A stretch of 64,000 nt of DNA. It comes from a virus. Position 1 is the first letter of the stretch. Each line of letters opens with the position of its first letter. The DNA is taken from IMG/VR virus record IMGVR_UViG_3300032289_001838, positions 1 to 64,000 of that record, one strand, 5' to 3'. This document shows, piece after piece, positions 33,165-42,750 of this stretch. Made by a program: the position numbers and the translations under genes. A model generated the notes under the pieces. It had not been told where the DNA came from, did not search any database, and saw only the letters and a program-made list of their open reading frames with translations.

Positions 33165-35280
33165 TTTTAAGATCTGATATGCATTTATCAATTTTTTCTT
33201 TAATCATTTCAAATGTTATCATTGATGTACATTCAAAATCTTTATTTCTTGGACACCAATCCCATTTTTTAGCATCAAATTTAAAATTAATATCATTCCA
33301 GCAACTATTACACACGGATTTATTGTGTACTCTATAAGGTGTGTAAAATTCAGACTTTGGATCTGAAAATCCAGAAATTAAAACTACTGGTTTCTCAACC
33401 ATCCAGGCTAACCAAGATAAGCCAGACCCTAATCCAATAAAGAAATCGCAAAAATATAAATCATTTATTCGTTCAGATAGAGGAAAATCTCCAGTTTTAT
33501 TTATACTACCAACAGGTATTTCGTTATGATAACCATTGTTTCCTATATTACTAATTTTATCAATTGATACAACGTCGTATCCAATTGATTGTAGATATGT
33601 CACCACTTTATTCCACCCATCTGGATTGTTCCAAAATTTAGCTTGAGCAGTTGACAGAGATCCAATGCAAACGTATTTTTTATTAAAATTGTTTTTTAAC
33701 TGTGTTGGTTTTAAATATTTGGGTTTTGTTTCGATATAATCAATGCCTAATATTTCTGCGGACATTTGTTGTAAACTTTGAGTTCGCCAATCTGTTGGGG
33801 CCGAAGATCTGTCATCTACGTCGAAACATCCAATTCTATAAGAAGCAAAGTATTCATCATTTGAAATATGATTGTAATTAAAAAAGTTTATATTTGGATA
33901 TTCTGTACAAAACAATTCTTTTAATGGTGAGTAGAAGTCTACGATACATTTATGTTTCTTCTGAAATAGATCAACATATGGAAGCCAAGCGATGCAATCG
34001 CCTAAAGCGCCTGACTCATTTACAATTTTTACTCTTTTTCCTGTTAGATTAAAATTATAAATTGTATAACTATTGGTTTCTAAATCTTCCACTTCAATTC
34101 TCCAATTAATAAAATATTTAATACTTGGCTTAGCCCACATACCACTTGAAAGTGTTGTTTCATAAATCAACGTATTGTTTTTATTATTAATAAACTTTAC
34201 TTTATATTTTTTTGAATCGGATCCAAAAATCTCAACTTTACATCCATCTTTATAATCTATAATTACGTTATTCGTAATTTCTCTGGGAGATATGTGTTTA
34301 ATAGGAGTTTCGTTATAAATTTTTAAAAGTTGATCTTTCATAGTCATTTGAACATTATACGAAGGTAATAAATTTTTTTCAACAATTTTATTCCAATCTT
34401 TTTCATGTGCAGTTTTCAATGCGTTATTTTTAAATTCAATATAATTATCAATTACGTGGTTAATTCCTTCAACTATAACATTCGCATCACGTGTTATTCT
34501 GTATAATCCGTTTAATTGATTATTATCTTCAAATGTGCCTACGATTGGTAATCCACATGACAATGATTCTAATAAAGTTAAATTTGGATGTCCCGCCTCG
34601 GAAATTGAGGGATGAAGAAAAATCGTATGGTTTTTATAAACATCAACCAATTCTGATTCTGTTAGATTATACAATATTGTCAATTTATCATAATCCACAT
34701 GGTATGTTTCAAAAAAGTGTTTATTATTAAATGGACCAGCAATGGTAATAGGTAAATTGAGTTTTTTTGCTGCTTCTATAGCATAAGAAAATCCTTTTCT
34801 ATCTTCAGCTTGATTATGAATAAATCCATTGTTAGCTACACAGAGAAGTCGATGTTGTAAAATTTCATTATTAGATGGAGTAAACATTTGAGTATTAACT
34901 CCATGACTTAGATATTCTACGTTAGGCAAGTCAAAATATTCTACCAAATATTTAGCGGGGACAAATGTTTTTATAGAATGTTGTGCGGCGAATCTGTTAT
35001 TTTTATATACCTGAGACTCTTTTCCGTATATGTAGGCATGATGATCGTGAAAAGAAAAGTAATACGGGATTTTTTTATTATACAACTCTAGTGCTAAATT
35101 AGCTAAATGAACATGTACAATGTCATATTTTTTGGGATCAATATCATTTAGAAATAAAACATCACATTCGTGTCCCAGTTTTTCTGAAGAACATTTATAT
35201 TCCCATATTATTTTCTCAACAGCTCCCCATCCATTTGGTGGAATTGGATGTATACCTGTGTGTACCTGTACGATTTTCAT
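33148..35280 (-). CDS. Bifunctional glycosyltransferase (GT4-like plus heptosyltransferase-like)
   Basis: Residues 1 to about 330 form a GT-B, GT4-like glycosyltransferase (HPSISEAGHPNLTLLESLSC is the nucleotide-sugar-binding region). A beta-rich linker at about 335-430 includes DGCKVEIFGSDSKKYKVKFI. Residues about 430-710 (ESGALGDCIAWLPYVDLF, IGLGSGLSWLAWMVEKPVVL, SVCNSCWND, CPRNKDFECTSMIT) match the autotransporter O-heptosyltransferase type with its Cys cluster. One chain could therefore start and extend an O-linked glycan. It is the third gene of a four-gene glycosylation cluster between the MR fusion and the sheath gene, and it overlaps its paralogue downstream. Confidence 0.75.
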   Translation of the reverse strand: MKIVQVHTGIHPIPPNGWGAVEKIIWEYKCSSEKLGHECDVLFLNDIDPKKYDIVHVHLANLALELYNKKIPYYFSFHDHHAYIYGKESQVYKNNRFAAQHSIKTFVPAKYLVEYFDLPNVEYLSHGVNTQMFTPSNNEILQHRLLCVANNGFIHNQAEDRKGFSYAIEAAKKLNLPITIAGPFNNKHFFETYHVDYDKLTILYNLTESELVDVYKNHTIFLHPSISEAGHPNLTLLESLSCGLPIVGTFEDNNQLNGLYRITRDANVIVEGINHVIDNYIEFKNNALKTAHEKDWNKIVEKNLLPSYNVQMTMKDQLLKIYNETPIKHISPREITNNVIIDYKDGCKVEIFGSDSKKYKVKFINNKNNTLIYETTLSSGMWAKPSIKYFINWRIEVEDLETNSYTIYNFNLTGKRVKIVNESGALGDCIAWLPYVDLFQKKHKCIVDFYSPLKELFCTEYPNINFFNYNHISNDEYFASYRIGCFDVDDRSSAPTDWRTQSLQQMSAEILGIDYIETKPKYLKPTQLKNNFNKKYVCIGSLSTAQAKFWNNPDGWNKVVTYLQSIGYDVVSIDKISNIGNNGYHNEIPVGSINKTGDFPLSERINDLYFCDFFIGLGSGLSWLAWMVEKPVVLISGFSDPKSEFYTPYRVHNKSVCNSCWNDINFKFDAKKWDWCPRNKDFECTSMITFEMIKEKIDKCISDLKNDHSN

Positions 35281-35281
35281 A

Positions 35282-37087
35282 TTAATTGAGTTCTATTTTT
35301 GATAACGACTGTTCTCCAGTAGATTCGTCTAAAATTAAAAATGTGTTAGTATGTTCTGATGATACCACATTATATTTTTTATGGAAGTTTTTTTCTCCAT
35401 GTTTTATGGAAATATGACTAATTGTATTTGCGTTATCTAAGTAGTGAGTATTAAATGTGTTCATTCCCCCTGAATCCATATAAAGTGTATATGTTCCGCC
35501 ATTAGTATACACTATGAAAAATTGTACATTTATATTTTTTTCATTTGAAAAATTTCTACACATCAATGAAATTTTGTTTTGCATTATGCCATTTTTAAAA
35601 ATATATCCAACATCACTCAGTAATCCGTCGATTAAACTAAAACAATTTTGATGTACATTAAATTGTGTATCTGAGTATAATAACGAAATGTCAGATGTAT
35701 TATGATAATTTATATTTAACATATTCTCATTTTTATAATATTCAACCATTAAATATATAAACGTTTCTAACATCGTACTTTTATTGCATATACCTAAATT
35801 GCATAATTCTGTTTTAAAATCCGATTCGTTTTTTATTTGACCAAAAACATTTAAAAATTTATTGCAGTCATAAAACATTAAATGTACAGAAATATCCGTA
35901 TAATATGAATATATGTTTCTAATCAAATCAAAATCATAGTTATATTTTTTGATATCTGATATTACGTTTTTTACATTCTCAATAGATTTTTCTCCAAATA
36001 AATCATCAAATTCTATTCGCATTATATATTTGAAATTGTTCAAAGCAGCAACTTCGGCGCCTTTTATCATTGAACGTAATACTGCTAAACCATGTTTTTG
36101 AACTTCTTTAACACCAAGATACAATGCAAAATCGGTTAGTTTAGTGTGATGATACATTACTTCTATATCTGTGTATTTCTGAGTTAACAGTTGATTTTCT
36201 TTATCATGATAAAATATATCGATTATATCATAGAACCGTTCAGGAAGAACCTTGGGTGAAGTAATTAAAATTTTAAATCCTTTTTGTTTTAAAAATTTAA
36301 TATTGTTATATGCGATATCTTCCAAATTTAATTTGGTAAGAAATAAATGTATATGAATTATAACGTTATCCGTATCATGTGTGTTTTTAACGATCAACTC
36401 ACTTGTTTTTACGTTTTTGTCAAAAACTTGTTGACTAGTTAAAGATGTGATCCTACCAACGTTAGTTATTCTATACACGCCGGCACATTTGTCACGTTCA
36501 CACTTACTTTTTCCATATTTCAGTATTTCTGAGTTTAACGCCCAATCTTCGTGGATAGAATCATTCATCCAATCACGTATAAGATTTTTGTAATTTTTAA
36601 ATACACGACCGAACGTTATATAATTAACTTGACATAAATCTTCACGTGTAACGTCGTCTTTTAAACCACATAAAAATATAGATTCCTCTTCGGGTGTTAA
36701 TTTGCCATCGGACTGCAAGTACTTATATCCTGAACAATACATTACATATTCTTTATTTAAATCCAAGAAATTGACAGCTCGTTGTAAATAACTATCATCT
36801 GTTAAATAATCATCCCCATCCAAACTAAAAATGTATTCTCCATTAGCTTTATCAAACAAAGACTTTAAATTTTTAGTTATACCACAATTAACATTCGATT
36901 GTGTTATTTTTATGCCTGATATATTTGAATAAAGTTCTTTTATTATCTCATAGGTTTTATCAGTAGATTGATCGTCATGAATTAATACTTCAAAATCAAA
37001 ATTAAGTTTTTGATTTAAAATAGAATCTACACACGTTTTAACGTATTTTTCAAAATTATAACATGGAATAATAATACTTAATTTCAT
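35282..37087 (-). CDS. GT2 family glycosyltransferase with unknown C-terminal domain
   Basis: Residues 1 to about 220 are a GT2 (GT-A) glycosyltransferase: MKLSIIIPCYNFEKYVKTCV, HDDQSTDKTYEII and the DxD-type metal site SLDGDDYL, with EDWAL in the acceptor region. The remaining 380 residues start with a segment like VIIHIHLFLTKLNLEDIAYN and contain MIKGAEVAALNNFKYIMRIE then FDDLFG. These look like a second GT-like domain, but no family was recognised. It is the second gene of the glycosylation cluster, separated by one base from the next gene. The donor sugar cannot be told from sequence. Confidence 0.75.
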   Translation of the reverse strand: MKLSIIIPCYNFEKYVKTCVDSILNQKLNFDFEVLIHDDQSTDKTYEIIKELYSNISGIKITQSNVNCGITKNLKSLFDKANGEYIFSLDGDDYLTDDSYLQRAVNFLDLNKEYVMYCSGYKYLQSDGKLTPEEESIFLCGLKDDVTREDLCQVNYITFGRVFKNYKNLIRDWMNDSIHEDWALNSEILKYGKSKCERDKCAGVYRITNVGRITSLTSQQVFDKNVKTSELIVKNTHDTDNVIIHIHLFLTKLNLEDIAYNNIKFLKQKGFKILITSPKVLPERFYDIIDIFYHDKENQLLTQKYTDIEVMYHHTKLTDFALYLGVKEVQKHGLAVLRSMIKGAEVAALNNFKYIMRIEFDDLFGEKSIENVKNVISDIKKYNYDFDLIRNIYSYYTDISVHLMFYDCNKFLNVFGQIKNESDFKTELCNLGICNKSTMLETFIYLMVEYYKNENMLNINYHNTSDISLLYSDTQFNVHQNCFSLIDGLLSDVGYIFKNGIMQNKISLMCRNFSNEKNINVQFFIVYTNGGTYTLYMDSGGMNTFNTHYLDNANTISHISIKHGEKNFHKKYNVVSSEHTNTFLILDESTGEQSLSKIELN

Positions 37088-37093
37088 AAAATT

Positions 37094-39556
37094 CTACTTG
37101 TTTTCGTATACAAACAAAACGTCGTCGTATCTGTTTTTAATATGTCTTAAATCGATAAATTTAGAATTTGGAATTTTTTGTGAGAGATTAAAAAAATAAT
37201 CATAAGCCTCCGGTGCAATATCTTCAATGACCAAAATTCCTCCTGGATTGAGCCTATCTTTAAATAACTCCCATGATTTTATTTGATGTTCTAATGTATG
37301 ACTCGCGTCATCGAGAACGACATCAAACATTATTGGTTTTAATATAGATTTGTCACAATTGCTTATATCTTTACATATTAACGTAACATTATTATCTCTA
37401 ACAAGATCGTACCGTAACTCTTGAAGTGTAATATCTATGCCATAGATACTTGATTTATTTCCAAAATATTCTTTCCAAAGCTTTATACTTCCACCATGAC
37501 AAAAGCCAATTTCCAATAGATTGATGTCTTTGTTTCTGAATTTAGAAAATAAATCTTCATATGTGTCTAGATATGAATGCAGCCAAAGTTTGTCTGTATG
37601 AAAGTTGTTTATATTTTGAATTTCGGTTAGTGTAAGTGGATTTAGTTTAACATCTTTACACGCATAAAGAAAACTGCAATTTTTGAAAAGATTATCGCCG
37701 AATTTAACAGAGTATCCTTTTTCTTTTAATTTTTCGGATAATGTCTTTACTCCTATAGATTTGTCCATGGATTCCACATCATGATATTCAATTATAAAAC
37801 TATTTACTTTATCAAAGACATCATCTTCCATATGTCCAATAAGTTCATATTCCATGCCTTCGATGTCAATTTTTATTAAATCTACTTTTTCAAGATTATG
37901 TTGCGTTAAAATTTGTTTTAATGTAATAGAATCAACGTCATAAAAATCAGATGTATTTCTCTTTGCAGAACTGACCAATGTATTATTAACGTCTAAATAT
38001 AATCTCAGTTTATCGTTATTTGTTGATACCGCTAAATTATTTAAAAATACGGAACTATTGTTTTGGTAATTTTTAGATAAACAATCAAATGCCGATTTGT
38101 TTGGTTCATAACAAAAAACTTTTTTTGCATTTTTACACAACATGTACTTAGCAAATAAACCCACATTAGCACCTATATCAATAACAACGTTTAAGTTGTC
38201 AATATTTAGACTGTTATAGATTCCCTCTACGAAGAATTCTTTATAATTCATATAAATTGGTTCTTCATTTGTAAAATCTACAATTGGTTTATTAATCGCT
38301 ATATCTCTGTACTTTATGGTTTGTTCAAATATAATATAACCATTTGAAAAAATTTGAATTAAATATCCGCCAAATGTAGGATCACTTGCGAAATGAGTAA
38401 TGTTTAATGGTAAAGGCATCATCCAAAAACTGGTATTTGGATGTGCTTTTTGGAATTTTGACGAGAAGATACAAGCTTTAGAGTCAATATCCTTAATGGA
38501 TATTAATACATTTTCTAAAATTTTGTCGCCATCGTAACTGATTGTTAATTTATTTTCTTCATCGGTTGTAATAATTTTAAATAAAGAAGAAGAAGATGAT
38601 GTAGATGGTAAAAACGATTTAATTATTTGTAAATTGTCTTCTTCGGATTGTTTTAACCAAGTTATATTCTTATATTTATCATACATACCACAATACACAG
38701 GTAGATTGTATAATACTAGAGGTAAATTCCATCCAATAGCTTCTCTAATTACCAATGGACTTGTTTCTTTATCATTAGCGGTTCCTCTAGATGTAAATAA
38801 GAAAACGTCCATTGCATTATAAAACGTATCTACGTCTTTGCGTTCTCCCCACCATTTACAATTGATGGGGAAATCCTTCATTAGTGGTTCCCAATATGAT
38901 TTAAAATTGTCAGCTTGATTTCCAATAAAATGAAATTGTACAGGATGATTTAATAGCTGTTTAGCATAACGAATTATTTCTGCTTGATTTTTTCTAGAAG
39001 TAAACAGTCCAACATTTAGAAAATGTATTTTATTGGGATCTAAATTTAGATTTTCAAGTGCGGATTTTCTATTTCCCTTCTGTTTATACTCTATAGGATA
39101 TTCTACCATCTCCATGGGTATACCAAGACTCTCAAATAACCTTTCTTGGTACTTGCTTATAATAAGCAATTTATCAGGAAAAAACATTTTTTGAGAAACG
39201 TCAAAACTACTATCATGTGATGTCTCAAATATTTTATATTTTCGATCTGACACATAAATCTGCTTAGCCACTTTTTTATCACAAAAGTATTCGGGTAATT
39301 CCTCAAAATGAATAACGTCAGGATTTATATTTTTTATATGTTCAACTAAAGTACTTTTATCTTCATATAAAGTAATTAATCTTGATCCAAGTATTTCTTT
39401 GATTTGACTACGTTGTACAACTAATACTCCTCCAGTTACATCGGTGTATTCTACGCAATAAACCTCGTTTGAATCATTAAGTTCAACTATTTTTTTAAGA
39501 AGATACTGTGGACATCCGCCTGTAGATAAATGTGGAGCTATAAATAATATTCTCAT
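37094..39556 (-). CDS. Three-domain enzyme: GT4-like glycosyltransferase, FkbM methyltransferase, second methyltransferase
   Basis: Residues 1 to about 310 are GT4-like (GLFTSRKNQAEIIRYAKQLL; DVFLFTSRGTANDKETSPLV). A beta linker (about 320-430) is followed by an FkbM-type methyltransferase (VVIDIGANVGLFAKYML; VDLIKIDIEGMEYELIG) at about 440-615. A second SAM methyltransferase spans about 665-815 (LLEIGFCHGGSIKLWKEYFG; VLDDASHTLEHQIKSWELF). Each SAM-binding glycine loop is intact. Together they would transfer a sugar and O-methylate it, as in decorated bacterial glycans. It is the first gene of the cluster and starts after the MR fusion stop with a TATAAATA nine bases before the ATG. The unusual fusion has 820 residues. 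Confidence 0.75.
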   Translation of the reverse strand: MRILFIAPHLSTGGCPQYLLKKIVELNDSNEVYCVEYTDVTGGVLVVQRSQIKEILGSRLITLYEDKSTLVEHIKNINPDVIHFEELPEYFCDKKVAKQIYVSDRKYKIFETSHDSSFDVSQKMFFPDKLLIISKYQERLFESLGIPMEMVEYPIEYKQKGNRKSALENLNLDPNKIHFLNVGLFTSRKNQAEIIRYAKQLLNHPVQFHFIGNQADNFKSYWEPLMKDFPINCKWWGERKDVDTFYNAMDVFLFTSRGTANDKETSPLVIREAIGWNLPLVLYNLPVYCGMYDKYKNITWLKQSEEDNLQIIKSFLPSTSSSSSLFKIITTDEENKLTISYDGDKILENVLISIKDIDSKACIFSSKFQKAHPNTSFWMMPLPLNITHFASDPTFGGYLIQIFSNGYIIFEQTIKYRDIAINKPIVDFTNEEPIYMNYKEFFVEGIYNSLNIDNLNVVIDIGANVGLFAKYMLCKNAKKVFCYEPNKSAFDCLSKNYQNNSSVFLNNLAVSTNNDKLRLYLDVNNTLVSSAKRNTSDFYDVDSITLKQILTQHNLEKVDLIKIDIEGMEYELIGHMEDDVFDKVNSFIIEYHDVESMDKSIGVKTLSEKLKEKGYSVKFGDNLFKNCSFLYACKDVKLNPLTLTEIQNINNFHTDKLWLHSYLDTYEDLFSKFRNKDINLLEIGFCHGGSIKLWKEYFGNKSSIYGIDITLQELRYDLVRDNNVTLICKDISNCDKSILKPIMFDVVLDDASHTLEHQIKSWELFKDRLNPGGILVIEDIAPEAYDYFFNLSQKIPNSKFIDLRHIKNRYDDVLFVYENK

Positions 39557-39564
39557 ATATTCTA

Positions 39565-42500
39565 TTATTTATATACTACTTTACTAAACCCATTATCTTT
39601 TTTTATTTCGATTTGTTCGTCTACCATGTCTCGCATTTGATCTAAATGACTAATTACCCAAATAAAATCAAATTGATGTTTTAAATAACTAAATAAAGCT
39701 CCCATTTGTCCCAAATGATCACTATCTGCACAACCAAATCCTTCATCAATACAGATAATATTTGGTCTTGGCAGATTGCTAATATTGATTAATGCTACTC
39801 TAATAGCCAATCCACTAACAAATTTCTCCATACCACTAGCCATTTCTAGTGGCCAGCGTTTATCATCGTAAACTATATTAGTCATAATATTCTTACCATC
39901 TGTCTGTAGAGTGATGGTAAATTCAACAAGTTGTTGTAAAATGTTATTAACTTCTTTTTCAATTTCAGGCAATGTTTTGGTGATGATTTCATATGGAATG
40001 CCGTCTCGACTAATAATATTAGTATACAACTTATAAGCCTCGTATGAAGCTTCAAGTTCTTTAACTTTATTTAGTTGATCCGTAGTATTTTTATATTGCA
40101 ATTCCAACTTACCCTTTTCAGTGGAAGAGTTAAACAATTTATTATTGACTAATTTAATTTCCGATTCGATATTTTTAACAATAGTTTTCACTTCATTAAC
40201 ACTAACGAGTAATTTAGAATTGTTTTCAATAATATCCTTGTTCTTATAAAAAGTTTCAATGTTTTGAATTACCCCATTCAAATCATTTTGCAATCGGATC
40301 TTGAAGTTTTCATCACGTAATATTGCCGTAGACAAAACTTCCTTGATCTTTTCTAATTTAACTTTTTCGGCATCTACACGTTGACATTCTTTATAACGAG
40401 ATTCAATATCTCCAAATGAATCCAACTTAGATTTGATAACATTAAATTCTTCTACTAAGATTTTGCCCTTGTTTTTATCAAGTTCAAGTTCTTCCTTAGT
40501 TTTAATAGCATCTTTTACGAATACATTGTTTACACAATACGTACAATTAGGATCATACTTGTGTTCCTCTAACTTTTTTAACTTATCAATTTTGTTCTTA
40601 ACTACAACTTTTAACTTTTCTATTTCAGAAGACTTTTTAGCTTCATCTTCCTTACAGCTTTTATACTGATCATAATCACTTTCTATATTTTCACAACTCT
40701 TCAAAGAAGAAGATAAATCTGAAAGTTGAGTTTCAATTGATGAAAACTTAGTTTTTTTCTGGTTTATATCAGTTTCAAATGTATTGATCTTAGATTCCAA
40801 CTGTGTCTTTTCAGATTCTAATTTGGTGATATCAAAATCAAAATTAGTAGTTTTAATGATATTATTAGACAACTCCAGAAGTTTATTATTTTGATCTTCT
40901 TTCTTGACCTCTAGATCTTTTATATCACAATTATACTGTGATATATTTTTATTATTTAGATCAATGCTACCAGAAACATTTTGTAAATCTTCAATTAAAC
41001 TATCTTTGCTGATGTTCTTAAGTAGTGTATTGGTTTCCTTAAACTTATCATTTGCAATAGTGTATAACTGATCAAACACGGTTAGACCCATAAATTGACA
41101 CAATAAGTCTTTACGTTCAGTCTGACCCAAATCAATAAATGATCCAGTTTTACTATTTTGAATACTTAATACTGTAAGAATAAAATCTTCATATGTACCA
41201 ACGTAGTCGCGAATAATATCATTCGTGCTTCTACGAGCTTCTCCGTTCAATGGAACTTCTTTGTCATTTTCTTTTTTGTAGAATTTGACTTCAACTTTGA
41301 CATTTCCTTTCTTGTCTGCTTTACCTTCACGCTCAATAAAATAATCAACTCCATTTACCTCAAAATTAAACTTACAACGAAAGCTCATTTTTTGAGTATT
41401 AAGCACGTGTGATGCTTTGTAACCCTTACTGAACTTATCAAAAACACAAAATGCAAGCGCATCCATAATACTAGACTTACCACTGGCATTAGGTGCAAAT
41501 AGTCCAATTGTACCTTTCAATTTGGTAAAGTCAATTAAGTTTCCTTCACCATAACTAAACATATTATCAAATTCAAAAATCTTTGGCTTCCAACGAATAT
41601 TCTTTGGAGCTTTATCTTTTGGTATTTCCAAATTAATATTTTTATTCAACTCTTTAACTTTATAAATCAGATCAGCTGAAACACTCTTTGATAAAAGATT
41701 TTCTTCAATTAGTTTATTTTGATAGTCCACATCAAAGATATTATGGATATCAAATATTTGACCAGATTTTAAAGTCAAATCTGTTGTGGGTTCATCAATT
41801 CGATTAAATGTGGTCTCAATAATATCACACTTATTCTTAACTTCATTGATAATTTCTTTTACCTGAGATGGAATAGATTCACAACAAAGTGTACGAATGC
41901 GAACTTTCTTTGGGATGTCACTGATATCAGTTACCAACTTACCTTTATTGATTTCAATTGTATAAAAGCCATAATCATTCTTTAGTTCATAGTGTTTATA
42001 AACTTTTCTTTTTAAATCCCACATCAAAAACCCATGACCTTTAAGGTCTTCGCCATGATTCTGTTGGATCATAGATCCAGCGTATACAATTATCGGCTTA
42101 CTTTCGTTTTCATCATATTCTTGTAGGATTTGATGTTTATGAATATCACCTAACATTGCAATGTGATGTCCATCAAATAGTTCATTTGTAATAGCACGAT
42201 TACTTACAGTGTATCCAACATCAGTAACAGCGTGGTTTACTGGACCGTGGAATAACGCAATGTGATGATCGGTTTCTACACGATGTTTAGATGGAATATC
42301 CTTATATCGAATATACTTATCGGAATCATCAAATACACTGAAATTATTAAACAAGATGTTTTGATAACGATATACTTCGGTATCTTTTAGATAATAAAGA
42401 TTTGGGTGATTTAATGCCTGTACAATTGGAGTTAAACAATCTAATCTTGACTTGTTTGCTAACGTAGCATCGTGATTACCAGCTGTTAAAATTAACGGCA

Positions 42501-42750
42501 CACGATCCGCGCAACTTTTTAGAAAGTCGCTTCCAATTTTAACGCATTCAGGACTTAAATCTGATTTATTATGAAAAACATCGCCAGCAATAACTAAGAT
42601 TGCATTTAAAGTCTTAGCTTTGTCTAATGCATTATAAAATCTTTCAAATACAGATGTATACTCATCGTGTCGTTTTGTCAAACGAATATGAATATCCGCA
42701 ACATGCATCACACAATTTATTTTATCGTCGGTATTTTTTAATACGATCAT
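39565..42750 (-). CDS. Fused Mre11-Rad50 (gp47-gp46) recombination nuclease
   Basis: Residues 1 to about 375 are a metallophosphoesterase nuclease of the Mre11/SbcD/gp47 type: VADIHIRL, VIAGDVFHN, TAGNHD, LFHGPVNH and GDIHKH are the metal motifs in order. Residues about 385-1061 are a Rad50/SbcC/gp46 ATPase: Walker A APNASGKSS near 420, long coiled coils broken by a zinc hook CTYC near 737, an altered signature SGMEKFVSG and Walker B IICIDEGFG. In T4 these are two subunits (339 and 560 residues) that resect DNA ends for recombination-dependent replication; here they are one chain. It overlaps the primase stop by four bases. Confidence 0.92.
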   Translation of the reverse strand: MIVLKNTDDKINCVMHVADIHIRLTKRHDEYTSVFERFYNALDKAKTLNAILVIAGDVFHNKSDLSPECVKIGSDFLKSCADRVPLILTAGNHDATLANKSRLDCLTPIVQALNHPNLYYLKDTEVYRYQNILFNNFSVFDDSDKYIRYKDIPSKHRVETDHHIALFHGPVNHAVTDVGYTVSNRAITNELFDGHHIAMLGDIHKHQILQEYDENESKPIIVYAGSMIQQNHGEDLKGHGFLMWDLKRKVYKHYELKNDYGFYTIEINKGKLVTDISDIPKKVRIRTLCCESIPSQVKEIINEVKNKCDIIETTFNRIDEPTTDLTLKSGQIFDIHNIFDVDYQNKLIEENLLSKSVSADLIYKVKELNKNINLEIPKDKAPKNIRWKPKIFEFDNMFSYGEGNLIDFTKLKGTIGLFAPNASGKSSIMDALAFCVFDKFSKGYKASHVLNTQKMSFRCKFNFEVNGVDYFIEREGKADKKGNVKVEVKFYKKENDKEVPLNGEARRSTNDIIRDYVGTYEDFILTVLSIQNSKTGSFIDLGQTERKDLLCQFMGLTVFDQLYTIANDKFKETNTLLKNISKDSLIEDLQNVSGSIDLNNKNISQYNCDIKDLEVKKEDQNNKLLELSNNIIKTTNFDFDITKLESEKTQLESKINTFETDINQKKTKFSSIETQLSDLSSSLKSCENIESDYDQYKSCKEDEAKKSSEIEKLKVVVKNKIDKLKKLEEHKYDPNCTYCVNNVFVKDAIKTKEELELDKNKGKILVEEFNVIKSKLDSFGDIESRYKECQRVDAEKVKLEKIKEVLSTAILRDENFKIRLQNDLNGVIQNIETFYKNKDIIENNSKLLVSVNEVKTIVKNIESEIKLVNNKLFNSSTEKGKLELQYKNTTDQLNKVKELEASYEAYKLYTNIISRDGIPYEIITKTLPEIEKEVNNILQQLVEFTITLQTDGKNIMTNIVYDDKRWPLEMASGMEKFVSGLAIRVALINISNLPRPNIICIDEGFGCADSDHLGQMGALFSYLKHQFDFIWVISHLDQMRDMVDEQIEIKKDNGFSKVVYK

